DNA from: Rhodoferax sp. GW822-FHT02A01
GTDB lineage: Bacteria; Pseudomonadota; Gammaproteobacteria; Burkholderiales; Burkholderiaceae_C
Assembly: GCF_038784515.1 (NCBI RefSeq)
Contig: NZ_CP152376.1
Location: 1,302,001-1,366,000, forward strand
DNA length: 64,000 bases
Direction: 5' to 3'
The notes under the pieces were generated by a model. That model saw only the letters and a program-made list of their open reading frames with translations, had not been told where the DNA came from and ran no database searches. Position numbers and translations under genes: made by a program. Below, piece by piece: positions 58,623 to 64,000 of this stretch (position 1 is its first letter; each line of letters opens with the position of its first letter).

Positions 58623-60136
58623 AAAGGAGAGGCTTCTATGTCTACATCAGAACTTCAACGGTAAAGCAGGGCATCGAAGGTGTCTCTTTGGAAGTACAAA
58701 GGGAGCAGGCCTGTAATCTCGCCCGTCAGAAAGGTGTCGAGGTTACAAAGGTTTTTTCTGAGATGGAGACGGCAGCTAAACAAGGACGGCCCGTTTTCAC
58801 CCAAATGATGAAGGAGCTACGTGCCGGTGTGGCAGAGGGACTCATTCTGCATAAGATTGATCGTGGTGCAAGAAATCTCCGCGAGTGGAGTGATATTACT
58901 GACCTCATCGAGCTTGGTGTGAAGGTCTATTTTGTACATGACTCCATCGACCTCAATACACGTGGGGGTCGTCTCACTGGTGACATGCTTGCAGCCGTCG
59001 CGGCGGACTATGTTCGCAATCTCCGGGAGGAGACAAAGAAGGGATTAGTAGGACGACTCAAACAGGGCATCTGGCCTTTTAGTGCGCCCCTTGGATATGT
59101 GAACAATGGTGGAGGAAAGCCAAAGACAATCGATCCGCTACGCGGACTTCTTGTACGTCAGGCATTTGAGCTATACGCGACCGGCAAATACACAATTAAG
59201 TCACTGCGTCTTAAGCTTCATGACCTGGGCTTACGGACTTCAAGTGGAAAGCCACTTTCCAAGCAATCTCTAACATGTGTTTTTCACAACCGCTTTTACT
59301 ACGGTTCACTGCAACTTCGTTCAACTGGTGAGCAGTTCCCTGGCGTCCACCAGCCTTTGATTTCAAAAGTACTGTTTGATAACGTGCAAACTGTACTTGA
59401 CGGGCGTATTTGGAGAAAAGCATCACGCCACAATTTCCTCTATCGCGGTGATATTACATGCGCATTGTGCTCGTATCGTTTGGTGGGCGAGAAGCAGAAG
59501 AGCCACGTGTACTATCGTTGTCATAGCAAGCAGTGCGCCGGTACGTCATTCCGCGAAGAGCGTGTGACAGCCTCCATGGAACGTGATTTAAAACTTCTCC
59601 TTAGATTTGTGGAAACATATCCAGGATTGGAAGCGGCACTAAGAGTGGCTATCGCTCGTAGGAAGAAAGAATCAGCGAATGCGCATCAGGTGCTACTCCT
59701 TAGGCGGTCAAAAATTGAAGACCGTTTCAGCGCTCTAATGGACGCATTCATTGATGGCGTTCTTGACAAAGAAGCATATATCCTGAAGAAGAATGAGCTG
59801 CTGAATTCAAAGGCTGATGTAAGTCAGTTAATCGAGCAGAGTGAGCGGGGAGAACTTCCTGTGGCGACATATGCTGAGTACTACCTCGAACTCGCAATTC
59901 AATTGCGACGTATGGCCTTTCTCAATTCTCCAAGCGATGCACGGCAATTGTCCAGGTGTGTTACCTCGAACTTTCATGCAAAGGGAAAAACCGTTGCTTT
60001 GCAATGGGAAAGTAGGTTTGAGCATGTCTTGGATCAAGCGAAACTGATTACAAGTGCCCATCCTAGGACCGAGCCTCGAACTATTGAGTACTTCACAAAG
60101 CTTTTAATGGGAGATATAGATGTCACTAGGCAGTAG
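58619..60136 (+). CDS. Large serine recombinase 2
   Basis: 505 residues. Catalytic Ser in VYIRTSTVKQG near residue 13; resolvase core with LILHKIDRGARNLREWSDI; Recombinase domain about 150-260 (GIWPFSAPLGYVNNGG); zinc ribbon CALCSYRL...CHSKQCAGTS near 285-310; a coiled-coil around 350-420. It differs clearly from recombinase 1 and has a DRGARN core. The gene lies at the right part of the island and reads toward its outer edge, as integrases next to an att site do. Confidence 0.93.
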   Translation: MKRRGFYVYIRTSTVKQGIEGVSLEVQREQACNLARQKGVEVTKVFSEMETAAKQGRPVFTQMMKELRAGVAEGLILHKIDRGARNLREWSDITDLIELGVKVYFVHDSIDLNTRGGRLTGDMLAAVAADYVRNLREETKKGLVGRLKQGIWPFSAPLGYVNNGGGKPKTIDPLRGLLVRQAFELYATGKYTIKSLRLKLHDLGLRTSSGKPLSKQSLTCVFHNRFYYGSLQLRSTGEQFPGVHQPLISKVLFDNVQTVLDGRIWRKASRHNFLYRGDITCALCSYRLVGEKQKSHVYYRCHSKQCAGTSFREERVTASMERDLKLLLRFVETYPGLEAALRVAIARRKKESANAHQVLLLRRSKIEDRFSALMDAFIDGVLDKEAYILKKNELLNSKADVSQLIEQSERGELPVATYAEYYLELAIQLRRMAFLNSPSDARQLSRCVTSNFHAKGKTVALQWESRFEHVLDQAKLITSAHPRTEPRTIEYFTKLLMGDIDVTRQ

Positions 60137-60259
60137 GCGACATCCCCACGTCCCCATGTTTTAGCATTCGACTCGGTCATCTGCATTGACCTGCCCCCTT
60201 GTGGCGTACCAACCTTAAGGCGGAAGTCCTTTTTGCGAAAAACCCCAAAGCCATGGCCA

Positions 60260-60352
60260 AAGGGCCAACTTCGGCGTAGCATGGACGGGCGTCTGGCGCT
60301 GCACGGGGGCGCCAGACTTGGTTCCAGGACAAAGGCCCGAAGCTTAACCCTT
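60260..60352. repeat. Long imperfect palindrome with inner hairpin
   Basis: AAGGGCCAA-CTTCGG (60260-60274) is opposed by the complement of CCGAAGCTTAACCCTT (60337-60352). Inside, GTCTGGCGC (60291-60299) and GCGCCAGAC (60309-60317) form a perfect nine-pair stem. It lies between recombinase 2 and the cupin gene, ending 15 bases before the cupin start. It may be a terminator, leader structure or short MITE-like element. Confidence 0.5.
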
Positions 60353-60367
60353 AAAAGGAGCGTGTAA

Positions 60368-60763
60368 ATGTACACTCAAGCAAAGCTTTTTCTAAAAACA
60401 TACGTTGGTGCTTTGACCCTGTTAATGGCATCAACATTTCCCACATGGGCAAGTGCTGATGAAATGCCGACGAAGGGAGAAGCCGTCATCAAGACGCTAT
60501 TGGAAAACGACAAAGTTTTGGTTCGGGAGACTTCTTGGAAGCCTGGTCAAGTACGTGCCTCCGAGGCACTGGCAAACCGAGTGGTAAGGGTGATGAGGGG
60601 CGGTACCCTCCTGAGGGAGTACCCTGACGGTAAGACGCAAAAAATCACATTTAAAGTCGGCGAGGTGAAATGGTTTGACGTATCCAATGCATCAACCACT
60701 GCATACTCAGTCAGAAACGTCGGCAAAACCGACGTGGTGCTGTACACAGTTATTGTGAAATAG
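60368..60763 (+). CDS. Exported cupin-like protein
   Basis: 131 residues with AAAGGAG before the ATG at 60368 and a signal peptide ending WASA (about residue 29). The jelly-roll phrase LVRETSWKPGQVRASEALANRVVRVMRGGTL and the later KVGEVKWFDV are cupin-like, but the usual His-His-Glu metal set is not visible, so enzymatic activity is doubtful. Function unknown. Confidence 0.7.
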   Translation: MYTQAKLFLKTYVGALTLLMASTFPTWASADEMPTKGEAVIKTLLENDKVLVRETSWKPGQVRASEALANRVVRVMRGGTLLREYPDGKTQKITFKVGEVKWFDVSNASTTAYSVRNVGKTDVVLYTVIVK

Positions 60764-60995
60764 ACGTCAAACTAAATTTGAATTGGCCTGATAGGCCGCA
60801 ATGTCCAAACTGGAAAGCGCCGCCTTTGATATTGATGAAGTGTTGCTGGCTGCCTGCAACTGAACGATAGTGGTCTTGAGCACCCTCTATATTGCAGTCA
60901 TACCGGATCGCCGACGGTGCGTTCAGTCCGGCTGTCCCCTTAAGGGGAGGGGTGGAAATTAACTTCTTCCCGACAAATACCAGTTCGCCAGACAT
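60750..60995 (-). CDS. Doubtful small ORF
   Basis: 81 residues from an ATG at 60995 with AGGA nearby; overlaps the cupin 3' end by 14 bases. No domain or signal is recognised. If it is not real, 60764-61110 is about 350 bases without a feature. Confidence 0.3.
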   Translation of the reverse strand: MSGELVFVGKKLISTPPLKGTAGLNAPSAIRYDCNIEGAQDHYRSVAGSQQHFINIKGGAFQFGHCGLSGQFKFSLTSISQ

Positions 60996-61110
60996 GAGTT
61001 CCTAAAACTGCGTAAGAACGACGATATTTGCCATTTCAGCCATCAATATAATAATCCATCATTGGCTTTTTGGTTTCTGTGAAAAAATATACAAACATCT
61101 TTTGAGAACT

Positions 61111-61707
61111 CTAAGACTTTACTATTCCATCTGATTCCACATTGAATCGGCTAACAAGTAGGAGATCAGAAAGTGAGTTACTACGCTCGTTCAGACGTCT
61201 GGCCAATACATGCGCAATGTTTTTATAGATGATCAAGGAAATATCGTGGAATGCTTCAAACCTTGCGCGCTGAAAACAGAGGGTCACACAATCCACATTG
61301 GCCACGACGGTAGCCGTGCGAATTTCGTCGAGGATGAGTGCCATTTCGCCAAAGCACTCACCAACTCCCAGTGAAGCCACTACATGCGATTTACTTTCAC
61401 GTATCTTTAGTACGTTTACGCTACCCACGACGATCACATAGAACGAATCCCCAACTTCATCTTCTCGGAACAGAACTTCACCTGCGTTGAATGGACGCAC
61501 TTCACCGATCGCCAGCGTCGCCAACAAATCATCATTTTGCATTTTGGCAAAGATGGCCACACCGTCGGCAATCTTCTTGACTATTTTCGGATCGAGACGA
61601 ATCGTTGGCAAAGAGGGTGTGGGAGGAATCGGTTCGGCATAATATTTTCGAACACCTATTTTGTCGGAAAACAGGTGTGCAATTTCGGGGGCGATTCTTG
61701 TAGCCAT
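61111..61707 (-). CDS. Cyclic nucleotide-binding domain protein
   Basis: 198 residues. A cNMP-binding jelly-roll is read about 60-160: FNAGEVLFREDEVGDSFYVIVVGSVNVLK followed by the phosphate-binding cassette GECFGEMALILDEIRTATVVA, with the ligand-binding Glu and Arg in place. No DNA-binding HTH or enzyme domain is attached, so it may act as a sensor subunit or in protein interaction. It sits between the island and an HD-GYP gene, on the same strand as the latter. Confidence 0.82.
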   Translation of the reverse strand: MATRIAPEIAHLFSDKIGVRKYYAEPIPPTPSLPTIRLDPKIVKKIADGVAIFAKMQNDDLLATLAIGEVRPFNAGEVLFREDEVGDSFYVIVVGSVNVLKIRESKSHVVASLGVGECFGEMALILDEIRTATVVANVDCVTLCFQRARFEAFHDISLIIYKNIAHVLARRLNERSNSLSDLLLVSRFNVESDGIVKS

Positions 61708-62074
61708 GGTAATAATGCCTCGGTCAGATTTGAATGAACAAGTTTAGCGCGATCCTTACATTGGGTTGGCAAAGATCATTTGCGTGGAGTGCACCAGTTA
61801 GCAATTGGCCGAACCATTTCTATTAAAATCATACATAACAAAATTCAAAAAAGACAGTCCGTAACCCAAAGTTGAATCGATAACAAAGACAGGGGCAACA
61901 TTCGACGACTATGGTTGCACCATCTTTTGGCAGGCATTCAAGATTGGAGTTTTTGGGTTGACCGCTGCCAAGGTCAAAGTACACACGTGGCCATTTTCTA
62001 CATGGCGAGATCGCCAGTTCTTATGCTTGAGTGCACATATCCAGCGGTCGCAGTACCTATCTGGTTCGTCCCTT
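61708..62074. other. Intergenic, no gene seen
   Basis: About 367 bases. The left part is AT-rich; no convincing promoter, terminator or gene. A possible island boundary may lie within it. Confidence 0.4.
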
Positions 62075-64000
62075 TTAGATAAATTCGCTTATATCCACCA
62101 CATCGATTTGTCCTGGCAGCAGGTATTTCTCAGCGTAGCGCAAGTAGATACCAGAGGTCAGGAACAGGTCAAACAAGTCACCGTCAATGTGTTTGTCTTT
62201 CTTGAAGAAGGACAGGATCTTGATGGATTCCGACAGCGTCTTGGCCTTCTTGTAGGGGCGGTCCGAGGCGGTGAGCGCCTCGAAGATGTCGGCAATCGCC
62301 ATGATGCGCATGGGCACGCTCAGCTCGTCGGCACCCAGCTTGCGCGGGTAGCCGGTGCCGATCAGGGTTTCATGGTGGGTGCCGGCGTATTCGGGCACGC
62401 GGCGCATGTTTTTGGGCAGCGGCAGTTGCTCCAGCATCATGAGGCTTTGCATCACGTGCTCGTTGATCTTGAAGCGCTCCTCTTCGGTGAGGGTGCCACG
62501 GCTTACGCTGAGGTTGTATACCTCGCCATAGTTGTACTGGTGTTCCGGGATGTTGACCTTGAACTTCCATTTGGGATCCATCACTGCTTTGCTGGTGCGC
62601 GGAATGATGTGGTGCGCCTTGTCCGACAGCAGCAGCTCGGTGGCGGGTAGGGCAGCCGGTGCATCGGTGTGGCGCTTGAGCTCCTCGTGGGCCAGTCCGG
62701 CGCGGTCGTCAAAGTGACGCAGCCAGGTCTGCTGGGCTATTTGCTGAAGGCGTTGCACTTTCTCCGGCGCCATGTATTCGCCACCCAGGTTGCACTCGGC
62801 AACAAACGCGAAGTCATCCAGCAGTTGTGCAAGTCGCGTGTCAAATGCAGCTTGTGCTTCCTGTGCATCGGTGCCAATGGCCAGGGCTTGGAGCTGGGCG
62901 ATGCGCGCATCGCGCAGCAGCACTTCAAAACGCATGCGCACCTCGTGGATGCGGTTGTAAATGGTCTCCAGTTTGCAGGCCTTGTCCACCACGTACTCCG
63001 GCGTGGTGACCTTGCCGCAATCGTGCAACCAGGCGCCGATACGGAATTCGCGCCATTCGTCTTCGGTTTCAAACTTGAAGCTGGCCAATGGGCCCGAGGT
63101 CTGGGCGGTAGCGGCTTCGGCCAGCATCAGTCCGAGTTCCGGTACGCGCTCACAGTGGCCACCGGTGTAGGGACTTTTGGCATCAATTGCACCCGCAATC
63201 AGTTTGATCAGCGCGTCCATCAATAGCTTCTGGGCCTCGATCAAATTCTGGTTCTCGATGGCCACCGCAGACTGGGCCGCCAATGCCTCGACAAATCCAA
63301 TCAGGTCCTGCGGGAAGGGAATGACGGCGCCCGTTTTAGGGTCCAGTGCATTGAGCAACTGGATCACGCCAATGACCTCTCCTTCGCGCGGGCTCAAGGG
63401 GACGGTCAGCATGGAAACCGTTCTGAAACCGGAGTCTTCGCTGAACTTCTTGGTACCGGACATGTCAAAGCGTGTTTCCGCATACACGTCGTCCACGATG
63501 ACGGAGGTGTTGGTGTTGGCTACGTTCACCACGACAAAGTGGTTGTTGGGTTTGCCCTCGGCGTCGAAGAGCGGAATCTCAAAGGAAGGGAGCGGGTCTT
63601 CGCTGGTGCGCTGGGCAAACACCAGGGTGTTGTGCTCGGTCTTGAGAAACAGCGTCGCTGCTGCACATTGCGCAATCTCGCGCGCGCCGAACAGCACGTG
63701 GTGTAGTAGTAGGGTGCGGTTCTGTTCGCGCGAAAGTCTGATACCGTTGTCCACCAGCTGCGCCAGCTTGTCCTGCGAGGCCTTGAGCTCTTCGGTGCGG
63801 TTCTGGATGGCGCCATGCATGACGTATTGCGCGTCACCCAGGGCTTGGATTTCGTACAGCATGGAATTGGTTTGGTGTGGCTCCTGCGAAAAGTCCAGCC
63901 GTTTGAGGTGCTCGGAATCAGTGGCTAACGCCGTCAGCGTTTGGGCGATACGACGCGAGCCCAACATAGCCAGTGGCACTAGCACGAGTAAAACCGCCAT
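62075..64000 (-). CDS. GAF/HD-GYP domain protein, N-terminus cut by window edge
   Basis: At least 641 residues, continuing past the right edge. Visible order: a membrane segment (AVLLVLVPLAMLG) and linker, a coiled-coil near 50-85, a GAF domain about 95-255 (SVIVDDVYAETRFDM, VIGVIQLLNAL), then a metal-dependent phosphodiesterase domain about 270-620. Catalytic pieces are HDCGKV near residue 327, HHETLIGTGYP near 527, and MAIADIFEALTASDRPYKKA near 555. Such proteins degrade cyclic di-GMP. Codon composition matches the core genome, so it is host DNA. The HD-GYP core includes a long insertion relative to the short family. Confidence 0.9.
   Translation of the reverse strand: MAVLLVLVPLAMLGSRRIAQTLTALATDSEHLKRLDFSQEPHQTNSMLYEIQALGDAQYVMHGAIQNRTEELKASQDKLAQLVDNGIRLSREQNRTLLLHHVLFGAREIAQCAAATLFLKTEHNTLVFAQRTSEDPLPSFEIPLFDAEGKPNNHFVVVNVANTNTSVIVDDVYAETRFDMSGTKKFSEDSGFRTVSMLTVPLSPREGEVIGVIQLLNALDPKTGAVIPFPQDLIGFVEALAAQSAVAIENQNLIEAQKLLMDALIKLIAGAIDAKSPYTGGHCERVPELGLMLAEAATAQTSGPLASFKFETEDEWREFRIGAWLHDCGKVTTPEYVVDKACKLETIYNRIHEVRMRFEVLLRDARIAQLQALAIGTDAQEAQAAFDTRLAQLLDDFAFVAECNLGGEYMAPEKVQRLQQIAQQTWLRHFDDRAGLAHEELKRHTDAPAALPATELLLSDKAHHIIPRTSKAVMDPKWKFKVNIPEHQYNYGEVYNLSVSRGTLTEEERFKINEHVMQSLMMLEQLPLPKNMRRVPEYAGTHHETLIGTGYPRKLGADELSVPMRIMAIADIFEALTASDRPYKKAKTLSESIKILSFFKKDKHIDGDLFDLFLTSGIYLRYAEKYLLPGQIDVVDISEFI

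Larger units (their letters stand above)
46530..60160. mobile_element. Integrated genomic island in comM
   Basis: Base composition falls visibly at the comM breakpoint, and a large serine recombinase gene ends 45 bases inside it. A second serine recombinase marks the far side near 60.14 kb. Between them lie mostly short, unfamiliar genes with XRE regulators. The right edge is uncertain: sequence to about 62.07 kb is also AT-richer than the flanks, and the missing comM 3' half was not found. It could be one element, two nested elements, or an island followed by deletion. Confidence 0.7.

Noticed and set aside
60260..60352. Integron attC site
   Set aside because: The ends do not give the required RYYYAAC ... 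GTTRRRY inverted core pair, and no integrase of the tyrosine type is present.
46530..62074. Conjugative element
   Set aside because: No relaxase, type IV secretion or coupling protein genes were seen; the island looks mobilisable or integrase-only.

Overview
The window is most likely chromosomal DNA from a betaproteobacterium of the order Burkholderiales, probably Comamonadaceae close to Rhodoferax. This is inferred from the high-GC core genes and their gene order (alr/lplT, glnK-amtB, comM, glcEF, ccmABCDEFGHI). No rRNA, tRNA or CRISPR array was seen. The genus call is inference, not measurement.

Layout. Positions 1-6.4 kb hold housekeeping and sensory genes: alanine racemase (cut by the left edge), the lysophospholipid transporter LplT, an aldo/keto reductase and a large hybrid histidine kinase. 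Positions 6.4-22.7 kb form a minus-strand multiheme cytochrome locus. In transcription order it encodes a DUF4399 protein, a small membrane protein, a b-type-cytochrome-like membrane protein, a 24-CXXCH cytochrome, a giant 2722-residue cytochrome with 72 CXXCH motifs by hand count, a SPOR/TPR/beta-barrel outer-membrane protein, DUF2844, and a DUF3443 lipoprotein that reads like a pepsin-type aspartic protease. Positions 22.9-31.2 kb hold a complete cytochrome c maturation (System I) operon, ccmABCDEFGHI, ending in an FAD/ferredoxin oxidoreductase. Divergently, 31.6-38.0 kb encodes a monoheme-cytochrome/Ig-repeat/beta-barrel fusion and a heme-binding lipoprotein. A FecR-like protein converges on them.

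Positions 38.9-45.4 kb are core metabolism: glcF and glcE without an adjacent glcD, an SMP-30 lactonase, an aldose 1-epimerase, and glnK-amtB behind a recognisable sigma-54/NtrC control region. comM (45.4-46.5 kb) is broken off after its Walker B region, where a lower-GC mobile island begins. The island (about 46.5-60.2 kb, right edge uncertain) carries two large serine recombinases, XRE regulators, an ATPase/RuvC-like/DUF2958 replication-type module, lipoproteins, RidA, GFA and HNH proteins, and a proteasome-like Ntn-hydrolase candidate. The remainder holds a secreted cupin, a cyclic-nucleotide-binding protein and a GAF/HD-GYP protein cut by the right edge.

Working model (inference). The cytochrome locus looks like an extracellular electron transfer machine. 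The b-type membrane protein would exchange electrons with quinones, the lysine-rich 24-heme protein would span the periplasm, the barrel would cross the outer membrane, and the 72-heme Ser/Thr/Gly-rich protein would be the exposed wire. The adjacent Ccm operon would supply the heme attachment that about 96 sites require. Matching CTTAAG-N5-type boxes before two of the transcription units suggest one response regulator controls them. This locus is the best candidate for an under-described system here.
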